DNA of 64,000 nucleotides from Rhodeus uyekii (GCA_037043235.1 JAWRVZ010000079.1:1-64000); one strand, 5' to 3'; shown: positions 51,120-61,807, counted from the stretch's first letter. Notes: generated from the sequence alone by a model not told the origin. Made by a program: numbers and translations.

Positions 51120-52030
51120 AGCCGTCGCTCATAGGTTTCTGGTGTGTATGTAGACTTGTAGTAGTGAGTGGAAGTAGGAGGGTGCTGAGCCTGTGATAGA
51201 TTTGTAATTAAATGTCAATGCCATAAATGCAAGTGGTAGCCAGTGCAGAAAGATAGATAAGTGTGTCATGGGCCCTTTTGGGCTCGTTTGAAGATAAGAT
51301 GTGCTGCAGAGTTCTGAATCATTTGTATGTGTTTGATTGCATATGATGGAAGTCCAGCGTGAAGAGCATTGCAATAATAAAACATTGAAATTACTATAAC
51401 CTGTACTAGAAGTTGTGTTTCATGCTCAGTTTGGAAAGTTCTTATTTTCCAGATGTTATTTAGAGCAAACCTGCATGACCAAGCTATCAATGCAATGTGG
51501 TCTTTGAAGTTCTGTTGGTCCTCGAAGATTACTAGGTCGTCCTTGATGGGGAAATCTTTGATGAACCAAGCTGGATGGTGAAATCTCCGTCTTTGCCAGG
51601 TTGAGCGGGAGGTGATGGTTTTCCATTCATTCCAAGATGTCCACCAGAGAGCTTGAGATTTGTGCAGCTACAGTGGTATCATCTGGTTGAAATAAAAGGT
51701 AGAACTGTGTGTCATCAGTATAGTAATGGTAATGCCTGTGTGATGGGATACAGAGATGTAGTTTGTGGATAAGAGGAGAGGCCCAAGACCTGAACCCTGA
51801 GGAATCCCAGTAATCAGTTCATGTGCTTTGATGACCACCCCACACCAGGCAAGTAAACCAGAGGATTCAAGCCAGTGAAGTGGAGTTCCTGTGATATCTT
51901 TGATGAGAGGGTAGCAGCAGCTAGATCCAGGAGAAATGGAACTGAGGATTTGGAATCAGCTTTTGCAATATGTAGGACTTCAGTGTCTGACAGTAATGCA
52001 GTCTCTGTTGAAAGGCCATTCATTGACACC
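51120..52030 (-). pseudogene. LINE reverse-transcriptase fragment (L2/CR1-like), broken
   Basis: Read on the minus strand, the order of pieces is that of a non-LTR reverse transcriptase. First comes an ADSKSSVPFLLDLAAA segment (motif A region, about 51940-51975), then YTDD followed by TQFYLLF (the catalytic YADD box, 51711-51722). Next is an IWKIRTFQTEH...YCNALHAGLPSYAIKHIQMIQ segment (about 51310-51450), and finally LHWLPLAF with TGSAPSYFHSLLQ (about 51150-51240). These match the C-terminal part of fish L2-type LINE polymerases as I know them. Frames change several times and a stop replaces the expected Trp after DILE, so it is dead. The 5' part is absent or replaced by unrelated sequence. 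Confidence 0.85.
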
Positions 52031-52630
52031 TTTAATTTTTTTGTTGTTGAGAAGTTTAGATATTTATGCCTCTGTGAGTAGAGAAACGGATTAGAGAAGA
52101 TTTATGGTCTATAGACTGTTAATGGTTGTTGTTTTGTCAATGAAGAAACGAGGTGGAAAAGAAAAGAGGTGGAGGGTGGTGGCAGAGGGTGACAGAGGAG
52201 AAAATAAAAGTGACTTGACTAGACATGAAGTTAAAGTGGAACATAAAGTGTCTGTTCACATACAGAGATGAGAATTGTTTGGGAGTGTAGAGAGAATGAA
52301 ACAACAGAGGAAAGATGGAAAGGAGAAAGAGAAAAGAGGTTATGCCTGAAAGTAACTGGTAGAGGGGTTTGTGGTGTAGAAGTAGTAAGTTGATTAAATG
52401 TAATGAAGAAATTATCGAAAATGTACAGGGGTTTCACCAAAATGTTGTCTGCAATGCAGTTGCATATATGAATAGTGTGAGAGGTGTGAGAAAAAGAGAA
52501 GTTGATCGAGAGAGCAGCGGGTGTTGCTGAGTCATCTGGACGAATCCAGGTACAAAATGAATAGACAAATAAACTTTCCCTAGTTTACATCTGATTAAAA
52601 TCGCTGTACCTGCCTTGCAATTAGCACACA
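52031..52630. other. Purine-rich spacer, no gene seen
   Basis: The plus strand is strongly purine-rich between about 52130 and 52520 (GAGGTGGAAAAG, GAGAAAGAGAAAAGAGG). It may be decayed LINE sequence between the polymerase and endonuclease fragments, but I could not match it. Confidence 0.4.
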
Positions 52631-52816
52631 TTTACATTTGTACATGTATTCGTCAAACGCTTTTGTCCAAAGCAACTTGACATTCTATTCAGTTCTTGCT
52701 TTCCCTGGGAATTGAACCCATGACCTTGGTGTTGCACGTGCCACCCTCTACTGTTTGAGCTACACGCAAGTAGTGTGTAGCTCCATGCTCAGACCCTCTA
52801 CTGTTTGAGCTACAAC
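52631..52816 (-). mobile_element. tRNA-derived SINE remnant with duplicated A-box end
   Basis: On the minus strand the order is a box A-like TAGCTCAAACAGTAGAG (52746-52762), a box B GGTTCAATTCC (52708-52718), and then a tail with TTTGGACAAAAGCG and ATGTAAA. This is the organisation of a Pol III tRNA-derived SINE common in fish. The 21-bp segment holding box A (52744-52764) is repeated at 52794-52814, a small local duplication. Substitutions in the tail suggest an old copy. Confidence 0.75.
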
Positions 52817-53229
52817 AAGCCTATAGTCTGTGAATGGCTGAATCCGAAACGAAACCGGGACAGTATGGTACTTAAGTGCAATAAAACCACAACAAGAGCA
52901 GCAAAAGTGTCTGCTATTCTAAATAAGTTGAATAATTAAATAATGCAGTATAATACAATATAATTACTGCAAAGAAATGTACATGTTATTTACAAATGCA
53001 CAGTTTATGTAACTTACAGATTTTCTATTTTAAATGTTATGTACAAAAGTTATGGTAGACAATGTACGGTTTAGTTCAGGCTGAATATAGCCTGTGGTTA
53101 AAAAAGGTGTTGGTGAACGTGTGAAGTGCTGGTCAGATGAGGGTATGGGGTGTGAGTCTAGGCTTTTTAAATCTGCAGTAAAACACATTCAGATCCTCAG
53201 ACATTTGTTGATTCTCCACAGGTTGGGGT

Positions 53230-54130
53230 GGGATAGTGGCTTGTACTTTGTGATGGTCCATAGGCCAGTCCAGACTGACACTGAGTCATTGGCTGAAAAC
53301 TATTTTTTTTAGCTTTTCAGAGGTATCTACTTTTAGCCACTAATATCCTTTGTTAGTCTTTTTCTATCCTGGTTATACAAGATTCCATCTCCACTTCTGT
53401 AAGCATCCTCTTTGGCATGACAAAGCTGTTTTAGTTTCCCAGTAATCCATGGATTATCATTAGTGAATTATAAAAATGTTCTGGTAGGAACACCAGCACA
53501 TATCCTTACAGAAACTGATGTATGATGTTACAGAGCTTGTCCAGATCAGTGGTAACAGCTTCAAAAATACTCCATGTAAATCAAAGCAGGCTTGTAAATC
53601 TTGTTCTGCTTCATTAGTCCATCTTTTTACAGTTCTTATTACAGGTTTATCTGATTTCAGCCTGTAAGTCAGTATAAGATGAACTAAACAGTGAAAGTGA
53701 GACAGAATGGTATGCCTATTGTGGTGTAACAGTGATCCACTATATTACTGTCTCTTGTAGGCCATGTAATATTCTGTCTGCATTTGGTCAGTTTTGCTTT
53801 GCTAAAATCCCCAATAATTATTAAAAGAGAGACTGGGTACCTTTGCTCCATTTCAGTTATTTGATCAGCCAGCTGTCGCCGCCCTTGCACATGTGTCTGG
53901 AGTGGCATGTGTCGCAGTTTATGAACAGTACCTCTAAATTAGGACAACATGTCTTCTTCAGCATCTGAACCTCAATGTTTGTTAATGTAGAGACACAATC
54001 CACCACCTCTCATTTTCCCTGTTAACTCCGTGATGCAGTTCGTTTGGAACAGCTGGAAGATGTAGCGCATTGTCCGGAATAGGTTCACTCAGCCAGGTTT
54101 CAATGAAGTACAATGCAGCAAAAAGTCCTT
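53230..54130 (-). pseudogene. LINE endonuclease and linker fragment, broken
   Basis: Minus-strand reading gives recognisable pieces in order. FIETWLSEP is partly visible near 54095, and a TGKMRGGGLCLYIN segment lies near 54005. Next come LADQITEMEQRYP and LLIIIGDFSKAKLTK (about 53790-53880), where GDF is the endonuclease core, and TWPTRDSNIVDHCYTTI (about 53730-53780). After that is a WSIFEAVTTDLD linker segment near 53560. This is an apurinic-type endonuclease region of a CR1/Rex-like fish LINE, known to me from family resemblance. Many stops and frame changes are present. It may belong to a different LINE family from the polymerase fragment at 51120-52030. Confidence 0.8.
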
Positions 54131-54569
54131 GTTAATGCAGATGAGAAGGTGGGGAGCCTGTCACCCCAGCCATGGCCAAGAGGGCGGTGAATTTGCTTTA
54201 TGGTGTGGCAGCTGTGCGAGCCTGGAGACTGCACAGGGGCTGCTGCTCCAGAACCCGCGATCCGTCAGCGCCAATCACCCCAGCCATAGCCAAGAAGGTT
54301 GTGGATTCCTTTTTTGTCTTTGCAGCCCTGCATGCCTGCAGGACCCACAGGGCTTCCACCCTGAGCCACGCTGAGTCCACACTCCCGTGCCCCACGACCG
54401 GCCAAAAACATTGGAGGCGACCCAGGAGGAAGAGGTTGACTTCCTGTGCGCTCCCAGTGCTCCATGTCCTGCCGGGGCCCCATGATCTCTTGCCCCTTTT
54501 CCAAGTATCACCAAGGCCTCCTGATGGCATCTCGGGGAGGCCCCAGATACAGTTTTCTAAGGGGGGGAT
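54131..54569 (+). mobile_element. GC-rich internal region of a probable LTR retrotransposon
   Basis: Composition jumps to GC-rich exactly where the LINE fragment ends. A 177-residue open frame (54172-54705) starts here, rich in Pro and Arg with no domain I recognise, and it reads through the purine tract CTAAGGGGGGGA at 54557-54568. Its position just before a polypurine tract fits the 3' end of a Gypsy-type internal region. GC-rich overlapping frames on both strands argue against a host gene. A host exon is the alternative. Confidence 0.4.
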
Positions 54570-54933
54570 TGGAGTAACACTTTCAGGGTGGGTGGGGCAA
54601 GGGAGACGGAGCGTCTGGGGAAAACCAGGCCCCCGGTGCTGCTCTGGACATTCCCCGATTGCCTGGCTCCTGGTTTCCACGGTACCACCCTGGAGACCAC
54701 CCTGACTCTGTATAGCATGTCTCCAGGGTTCCCCCGCCCCCCGGTTGGTCGGCTGTTAACGTTGTTGTGTGTCGTTCTCAATGTGGATGCTGTGTTTCTT
54801 CCGACTTCCTTAGAGTCTCCATGTTTTGCTCTATGAGTGCTGTTTTGTTTTTGTTTTTTGAATAAAGAGAGATTTCGTTGGAACCTGTTCTCCTCGTGTT
54901 CTCCGCATCGCACGGCGCTCCAGTTTCGTAACA
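54570..54933 (+). mobile_element. Probable LTR (solo or 3' LTR), 364 bp
   Basis: A G-run polypurine tract precedes TGGAGTAACAC (54570). The segment contains an AATAAA poly(A) signal at 54861-54866 and ends GTTTCGTAACA at 54933, giving TG...CA termini. No second LTR or target duplication is visible nearby, so the element is truncated on its left. The assignment rests on structure only. Confidence 0.45.
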
Positions 54934-55393
54934 TGGTGAGTGCAGTGTCATCATTTGCATCTGGCTGTCCAATAGCATCACAGCCCTTCCAACTATATTG
55001 TCCAACAAAATGTCTAAAAAACACGGAAAAATATTGTCTGTTAAGCTCTGCTTAATGTAAATGAGTTTATGTCTGATAACTTATAGAAGAAGAATGACTA
55101 AACACAGAACAAACAAACAAACCCAACAGAAGAAACAGAGAGCTCCGCACTGTTGCTGCCATTTGCAGCACTATCTTGTTATCATGACACTTTTTCAGAT
55201 TCAATCTGACTAGCTAAAGTTTTGATCTGACAAACTGAAGGCGCTGCTGAAAAGAAAAAGGTGTTCCAAGAGTTCCCAGAGTGCTGATGTATTGTAATTG
55301 AACTGGAACATTTCACTATTTACATCACATAGTTCTATTGTTCACAACATTCTAACTATTTGTAGACCTAGAGCAAACATATAGACCATAAAC
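54934..55393. other. Intergenic spacer
   Basis: No gene or element end is recognised. Small runs of AACAAACAAACAAAC occur near 55108. Confidence 0.5.
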
Positions 55394-55528
55394 TACCATT
55401 CAAAAGGTTGTGGGGAGATTTTGTTTGAATGTTTTTCAAAAGAAGTCTCTTATGTTCACCAAGGTTGCATTTATTTGATGAAAAATAGAGCAAACCAGTA
55501 TAATTGAAGTTCTTATGATTTAACCGTA
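55394..55528 (+). mobile_element. Left half of an interspersed cyprinid-type repeat
   Basis: ACCATTCAAAAGGTTGTGG, then AAGAAGTCTCTTATG, then TTCACCAAGGTTGCATTTAT match, from memory, a repeat very abundant in carp and zebrafish DNA. Its continuation is at 56633, after a pogo-type element. Confidence 0.6.
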
Positions 55529-56632
55529 CAGTGGAGTTATCTCGACTCACGGTTAACTTGCCAATCCTATTATGTCAGCGTTTTTTAAGCGGAACCGCCA
55601 AACTCCCTATTTGTCTTAGTATTTTCGATTCTTTAATGTCCATTCGTTAATGTCGCCGAAATCTCATATATCGAGCACAATAGAGGGACAAAATCTCCAC
55701 TTAACATGGTTATTTCGTGACTAATTAGCGTACCTAGTTCACTGCGTATGCGCTGAGTTCGCCTTGCACGTGGATCGCGGTCCACTCACGGTTCACTCTG
55801 ATCTCGTCTGAGGGATAACAAGCTCTAGCATCCCACACGTTTTTTTGTAATTTTGTGAGCAATCTTTGTGTTTGCATTGTTGGAGAATATAATTTGTATC
55901 AAGAATCGAAGGTGGTTTTTATTGTGGTGGTTTTCGCAGCAACACTGTTGTGTAAAAAGACACCAAAAACTCACCAAATGTATTGTTCTTTCTTGCGAGG
56001 GTTGTTGTCTTTGGCGCTCTGACAGCTGGCTGCACTTCCACTATCACTCTGACAGCTGCGCTGATAGGCTGTCTGACCTGTCAATCATGCAAGAAGTCGT
56101 GATTGGCTGTGCTGCCATGAGGGCGGGCTCTTCTCATCTCATCCCACGCTTCTTAAAGGGACGAGCTGCGCAGCGAGAGAGACTGCCTTGTCTTTTTCTT
56201 CTGATTCTGTCTTATGTTTGTTTTTTTATTGTGTGAATTTCGCGCACAAGCACTGTGTGCGAGCCTGAACAGTTATGGATAATTTACGTCATGCGAGCAA
56301 CATTTGAAATTCAAAATGTGATCTTACACAAAAAAGTTCATCAATCTATGGGTGCAGGTTATGCCAACGATTTTTTACACAAAACCCAAAACCGACTGGC
56401 TATATAATCTGTATAATCTATATATACATATATCTATATCTATATAATCTGGCTATATAATTTTGGGCTATATAATCTATATAAACCCAAAACCGACTGG
56501 CGTATTATCTGTGTCTGCGGGTTATATGTGGGAAAATATATGTTAATATATGTTATATGGGTTATCTTGCTGAACGGTTATCTCGATGCTTTTTGCAACC
56601 CCTTAGGCCGTCAATGTAACCGAACTCCACTG
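55529..56632. mobile_element. Pogo/Tigger-like non-autonomous DNA transposon, 1104 bp
   Basis: Termini are CAGTGGAGTT... and ...AACTCCACTG, flanked by TA on both sides (55527-55528 and 56633-56634), the target duplication of Tc1/mariner/pogo elements. Inside is a 122-residue open frame (55868-56236) with no transposase motif, so I treat it as non-coding. There is also an AT-rich stretch with a near-tandem AACCCAAAACCGACTGGC at 56383 and 56484, about 101 bp apart. Confidence 0.8.
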
Positions 56633-56634
56633 TA

Positions 56635-56776
56635 GTATATTTTAAAATGTAATTTATTCACATTTTCAGCATCGTTACTCCAGTCTTTATTGTCACATGA
56701 TCCTTCAGAGATCATTCATATTGGTGTTCAAGAAACATTTATTATTATAATCAATGTTGAAAATAGTTGTTGATTT
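56635..56776 (+). mobile_element. Right half of the interrupted cyprinid-type repeat
   Basis: TTTTAAAATGTAATTTATTC, then ACTCCAGTCTTTATTGTCAC, then ATGATCCTTCAGAGATCATTC and AATGTTGAAAATAGTTG continue the repeat begun at 55394, in the same order as the family I recall. Joining the halves at TA restores one copy. Confidence 0.6.
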
Positions 56777-56779
56777 TGT

Positions 56780-56852
56780 ATCTCTCTATGATGGTACCAA
56801 GGTGTATGGATTTGTACCAGTGAGTGGAAGTAGGAGGGTTCTGAGCCTATGT
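56780..56852 (-). mobile_element. Short LINE 3' fragment
   Basis: TGATGGTACCA and AGTGAGTGGAAGTAGGAGG match 51110-51190 at the 3' side of the LINE polymerase fragment, with the intervening bases partly deleted. Confidence 0.55.
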
Positions 56853-57690
56853 TAAAGTGAAAACCTTGACTAAGTTTCACTGTTTATTGTAAATTTAATA
56901 AATAAAATATCTAGCACACTGATCTGCCTGCCTTGAACTTTTGTATGACAGCGATGAAAGACATTTGACAAAGTCTGGTTATTGTTGCTAAAAATGCTTT
57001 GCCGTAATACACACAGCAGCACAGTACTTGACCCTTCTTTTCCAACTGTCGGATTCAATCTGAAAAAGTTAAGTATCAAGAGCAACTGGAGGGTGGAAAT
57101 AGAGAGAGGAGAAAAAGAGGTTAGATGGCAAGACAGAATCCGAAGGAAAGAGGTGGATATTGTTCAGTGTACAGTAGTTTGGACATAACTAGTTAAAATG
57201 TGGCTTCTTTATCCTCTCAGACTGTAAGGAGGATTAGATGTTTGATTCTCTGCCCAAAATAGACCTGCCTCGTAGAAACATGCAGGCAATGCTGGATAGA
57301 ATTTGATCTTCTCTAAGCTGCTCAACAATGGCTTCTAAATAGCCAGTCTTATAAAGTTCTGCTGAATACAGATCAGTTCTATGGGTGGGAGTTGAAATTG
57401 CATTTCCTTTACATCCTATTTGCAAGTCACAATGAGGGAGATGTAAAGCAACGGTTAAGAGCCATTAGGTAAATTTACTACAAAATGCCATCTTTCATAT
57501 ATCATTACCTCATAAATAGTTTATATGCTATGCTAGACAATGGAGAATTCTGTCATATCTCATTCCTGGTTTAACCAAGCAGCTTATTCCCAAAATATAC
57601 CCCATATTCTGTATTTTAGGATGTTCCAGGGGTTTCAGTTTTGCTGTTACACCTATAAATTGACATGTGTTGTCAATAGGTTTAACTATT
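56853..57690. other. Intergenic spacer, no gene seen
   Basis: Only short unrecognised frames are present. GAGAGGAGAAAAAGAGG (about 57100) is purine-rich, like 52130-52520. Confidence 0.5.
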
Positions 57691-57732
57691 GTGTGTGTGT
57701 GTGTGTGTGTGTATGCGTGTGAGTGTGTATGT
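57691..57732. repeat. (GT)n microsatellite
   Basis: A pure GT run of 11 units (57691-57712) is followed by interrupted ATGCGTGTGAGTGTGTATGTG. Confidence 0.95.
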
Positions 57733-59022
57733 GTTTAAAGAAAGAAAGTGAATAGTACATTGTGTCATATGACCTGTGGATGATATTTCATGCCTGGTAA
57801 TTAAATTCCACCACACAAAGCTTGCAATTGACTCTGTTCTCTGTTATCTAGATTTTATGTATGATTATGTGCTGTTAGGTCTTTTTCTGGGAAAGATTAT
57901 TGTTCTCAGAACTGTCGTCTGAAGTAGCATCTGAGCTACTTGGTGAGTCTACTGTAATTTTATTTTGTTTTATTATCCATATTAATTTTTTTGTATTTTG
58001 AAACAAAAATGAGCAAACATCAAGTACATTTTAAAAATTAATCATCGTCCTCATCATAATGGCCACTTGAGTATTATAAATTATAGTGCTAAATGGATAG
58101 TGCTATCCAATATTAATAAAAATTAACATGTTTCTGGTCAATGAAGGGGTACTTGATCCTTACTCATAGGGCTTTGGTGGAATAAACAACACATTTTGAG
58201 ATATGTGGTATAAATGCATGTATTTAATCTGTTCGGGTGCTTTTATAATCATAGATTACTGAACAATGAGATCTTGCTGACCATGTACTTTTCAGGAGAA
58301 TGATGCAAGGAATGGCCGTTTAGTTTCATCTTATTTCTATGTTCCCTCAAGCTTATTTCTTATTTCAGACAGCTGCAGAGATTTTTCATCCTTGCTTTGT
58401 TAAATAATCTAGGTTTCACCTAAAGATTTCTTGCTCTTCTGCAGTAGTTAGTAGTCTTTCCTTGTCCACCATTCTATGAGGACCGACACTTACAGGCTTA
58501 ATAGGGGAGCTTTTGGGTGCTCCTTTGAGGCAAATCTAAAGAGTTCCTTAAGAGAGACAGAATGAGGCAAAGGTGAAGAGTGTTCTTTGTTTGAAATGTG
58601 AAGTGGGATTTAGTAGTCACACATCGATAACAGGTAGAGACCATATACAAGAACAACAATAGCTAATTTCTGGGTTTGATGCCTTTTCATTAGTTATATT
58701 CCGTCTTGCCTCTTAGGATAAGCATGCGAGAGCTGTTTAAGAGCTTCCCTGTGGAGACTGTGGTGTTTTGATAATGTAATGTGTGTTTTTCACTGTTCTT
58801 AAGGAGATCAAGGATGTTTAAATACTTTGAGGGCTTTGAGAGCAAGATCAAAATACGCTGGGGTTCTCCTTGCTAACTTTGCTAATCTTGTTGGTGCAGT
58901 TCACCAGCCAAACTGATATGGTCAGAGTGGTGAAATTGCTGGTCCAACGTTTGTTAATATTATGAAAAATGCACAACAGGTCTATTTTGAGATCAATCAT
59001 CAATTTGTAGAAGGTGTAATCT
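57733..59022. other. Intergenic or intronic spacer
   Basis: AT-rich sequence without a recognised coding block, RNA gene or element end. Confidence 0.5.
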
Positions 59023-59030
59023 ATTTAGAT

Positions 59031-59547
59031 CAAAGGTTTTCAAAGTCTGAGACAGTGGGCCTCCCTTTTGACACAACTAACCCAATGCCGCCTCCCCTCC
59101 AAAAAACGCGGCACGATTGTTGACGCGGGGGGGGGGGGGGGGGGGGGGTTGGCTTGAGGGGGTGGACGCGATGACAGGGTGGACGCGATGCGCAATCGTT
59201 GACATGGACACGATGCGCGATCGTTGACTGGGGTGGACGCAATGCGCGATCGTTGACTGGGTTGGACGCGATGCGTGATCGTTGACGGGGGGGGGGTTAA
59301 ACGACGCGCTTACAGCCGCGACAGAATGACATCATTGACATGGACACAATGCGCGATGGTTGACTGGGGTGGACGCGATGCGTGATCGTTGACGGGGGGG
59401 GGGGGGGTTAAACGACAGATGAAGGAGGTTTAATACATGTTTGCCGAGTTATTATCAGACTATAATTTTTTTACAACTCTCCGCGCCTACCCTGGCATGC
59501 TCTGGCGCCCCCCAGGGGAGGCGCGCCCCACACTTTGAAAACCCCTG
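59031..59547. mobile_element. hAT-like non-autonomous element, 517 bp, 8-bp target duplication
   Basis: The 8-bp duplication ATTTAGAT flanks the element at 59023-59030 and 59548-59555. The termini are inverted: CAAAGGTTTTCAAAGT at the left, and CAGGGGTTTTCAAAGTG as the reverse complement of the right. Eight-base duplications and CAGGGG-type ends are characteristic of the hAT superfamily. No transposase reading frame is present. Confidence 0.85.
59118..59413 (+). repeat. Minisatellite with poly-G runs inside the hAT-like element
   Basis: Copies of a 20-30 bp module, GGACGCGATGCGCGATCGTTGAC with variants, occur at least five times between poly-G runs. A G-run followed by TTAAACGAC appears twice (about 59287 and 59394). 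A run of about 21 G bases lies at 59128-59148. Confidence 0.85.
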
Positions 59548-59689
59548 ATTTAGATCATTGATACTTTTGGTTATATAATATGTATTCTATTGCTTTATTA
59601 TTTTATTATTTTTCCCATGTTTCTCTAGCATACTGGGAAACAATGATGAGTTTTATTGGCAAAAGCTTTCAATATATGCAAAGAGCCAA

Positions 59690-60068
59690 TATTTACAGTG
59701 TTGGAACTTCTTTATAACCTGGGACAAATCCTGACTGATGGCAATCCTTCCTTGCCTTATTAATGCTCAGAGTTGATAAAACTTTTGTCAACTTCTGCTT
59801 ATCCACTCATCTTTTCAGGACTGACCACAGGTTCTCTATTAGATTAAGATCCAGGGTGTGGCCTGGCTATGGATCCAAAAAATGTCAATACAATGATCTC
59901 CAAGCCACTTCATGATCACTCTTGGTGTTCCTTCATGGTGTTCCTTCATGCTGGAAAATGCACGGATCATCAGTAAATTGCTCCTGGATCGTTGGGAAAA
60001 GTTGCTCTTGCAGGACTTTTTACTACCATTCTTTATTCATGGCAGTGTTTTTTTGGGCGTTTTTTTTG
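59690..60068 (-). pseudogene. Tc1/mariner-family transposase relic (C-terminal part)
   Basis: Minus-strand translation in shifting frames gives PGHTLDLNLIENLWSVLKR near 59820-59870. This is the conserved PGNSPDLNPIENLW block containing the last catalytic acidic residue of Tc1/mariner DDE transposases. Further stretches are compatible with the upstream NKEW and SIVHFPA...GAPCH-type region. Stops and frame shifts make it inactive. It ends abruptly at 60068, where a psma4 fragment begins. Confidence 0.75.
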
Positions 60069-60218
60069 GATGTTAGCAAGCTCTCGGCAGAGAAAGTGGA
60101 GATCGCCACACTGACACGAGAGAACGGCAAGACCAGAATCAAAGTCCTCAAGTAGAGGGAAGTGGAAGAACTCCTCAAGAAACATGAAGCAGATGAGGCT
60201 AAAGCGGAGAAGGACTGA
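60069..60218 (+). pseudogene. psma4: psma4 (proteasome alpha-3 subunit) C-terminal fragment, decayed
   Basis: Plus-strand translation reads DVSKLSAEKVEIATLTRENG, then KTRIKVLK, a stop (60153-60155), then REVEELLKKHEADEAKAEKD and a stop at 60216-60218. This is the C-terminal region of the 20S proteasome subunit PSMA4, whose family sequence has a Gln codon where the first stop lies (CAG to TAG). The extreme charged C-terminus of the family is missing. There is no upstream psma4 sequence, no clear acceptor site and no poly(A) tail, so it could be a 5'-truncated retrocopy or a duplicated terminal exon. It is non-functional either way. Confidence 0.85.
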
Positions 60219-60989
60219 TGGGACGGTGGCTGAGGGTAATGAAGTGAAACTATTCCAAGTGACAGGAAAGTCTGAAGGCACAACTGTCCCTCAACACAAA
60301 ACCAGTCTTCAACACCCTTGTGGAACAAGTGAGCCAGGATGATGTCTGTGAAAGAGACAGCAACTGGATTGGGAGAGCCGTAAAAAATAGCATGAGCATT
60401 TGGGATGTTTCTGGAACGACCTGAGGAAAAAGCAGTTCAAGACTTTAAGAAGATTACTGCCAAGTGAGCCTGCAGCTGACCAGCGAGATGAGTGTTAGAG
60501 TGCCAGCTCATAAAACACACCAGGGGCTGTATTTCTTCCGTTTTCCCTCCTCAATCCCCCAATCCCGTTTGTCTTCCACTAACTGGAGTATGTGGTGCAG
60601 ATGGTCTTTAGCGCTGTTAACACTGAACTCTGTAAACCTGTCCTCATGTTACCCTCAGGGACCAGTTGACAGCAGAACTTGCAGTAATTTTTGAACAGCG
60701 AGTAAGAATTTAGTGCTAAGCTGAAAGACCTCACTCTGCAAGACAATGGTGCTTTCTGTTGACATAATGCTTTAGTGATGACGGTATAAATTTTAAATTT
60801 TACATTATGGGGTGTGGAAGGATCATCCAGCCAGGCCTGAAAGCTTTTCAAGGTCATTTGACTATATGGGGCCTTTGCATTTAATGACTCAAGCCCTCTG
60901 AGAATGGAAGCACAGTGTATTGGATTCAGTCATAGGCTGATGTCCCTTTCTATTTTAAGAAGGTGCTATCACTTCATTCATCCATATTC

Positions 60990-60991
<2 letters not shown>
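60219..60991. other. Unassigned sequence after the psma4 fragment
   Basis: Moderately GC-balanced sequence that may be the 3' continuation of the pseudogene or a second captured fragment. I recognise no protein in any frame. Open frames of 76-92 aa exist on both strands without family features. Confidence 0.4.

Positions 60992-61037
<46 letters not shown>
60992..61037. repeat. (GT)n microsatellite, 23 units
   Basis: An uninterrupted GT run of about 46 bp, likely polymorphic. Confidence 0.97.
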
Positions 61038-61041
<4 letters not shown>

Positions 61042-61807
61042 AAGGGTATTTTCTTTCCCGGACACCTCTGTATCCAGGAATATGAATTAAAGACAGCCTG
61101 CTTTTGCAGTCACATAACAGCAAAACATCAAACATGGGCTGAACCTCTCTGTCTCACTTGCCATTCAAAGAGCCATTAGTCCGAGCTGTAGTTAAGTGAA
61201 ATGTGTGTAATGGATTCTGCTTGAATATATATAAATCTCAGTTACAGGGAATTCTTTAGCCAGCTTGATGTTAGGGCACAAAGGTCACATCTGTGATTTT
61301 CCCCTCTCATTTCCTGAACATAATTAAAGTCATAATTAAAGAAGGGTTTAAGTCTGCCTATAATGTACTCTAGGTTCGGGACAAATTCTGACCTCTGAGC
61401 CCTCCCCTCAGATGCCACACTAAATACGCAAATAGTTTTACGTCAAGTGTTAACAAATATGTGGAATGTATTTCCTTCACATCCATGATGTGAAATGACC
61501 ATTGTGATAAATATCAGCATCTGTTGATAGAATATATTGATAATGTTTTTGTCCATATCACTCGGCTGCAGTAGCAAACGTTTTGTGTCTTAAATGCTAC
61601 TATGTTCCTCACCCATACAGTAGCTAGCATATGACTCCAGAAGCACAAATGTGTACCCGAGCGCACATGCATTTTTATGAGACAGATGTTGACCTGCTTC
61701 ACTATTCCATTGTATGCAGTCTGTTACTAGATGTCCAGATGGATGCTAAAATCACACTTTTCTTTTCCCCCCACATATTTCCTTCTTTTTTTGCACTACC
61801 ATTGCAG
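61038..61807. other. Non-coding spacer, possible conserved elements
   Basis: No coding block is recognised. Between 61180 and 61350 there is a mix of CAAAGGTCAC (nuclear-receptor half-site-like) and repeated CATAATTAAAG. From about 61750 a long pyrimidine tract leads into the candidate exon. Confidence 0.4.

Noticed and set aside
52690..52770. Functional tRNA gene on the minus strand
   Set aside because: A and B boxes are present, but the cloverleaf arms do not pair, and the sequence continues into a SINE-type tail.
54172..54705. 177-aa plus-strand frame and 160-aa minus-strand frame as host genes
   Set aside because: Long frames on both strands are expected in GC-rich DNA. The plus frame crosses a polypurine tract and a probable LTR edge, and I see no domain or splice context.
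55868..56236. 122-aa frame as a transposase
   Set aside because: It has no DDE, CENP-B or helix-turn-helix features and is shorter than any pogo transposase. It lies in the interior of a non-autonomous element.
57691..57732. Z-DNA-forming GT tract as a special regulatory element
   Set aside because: GT microsatellites are ordinary in fish genomes and nothing nearby suggests a role.
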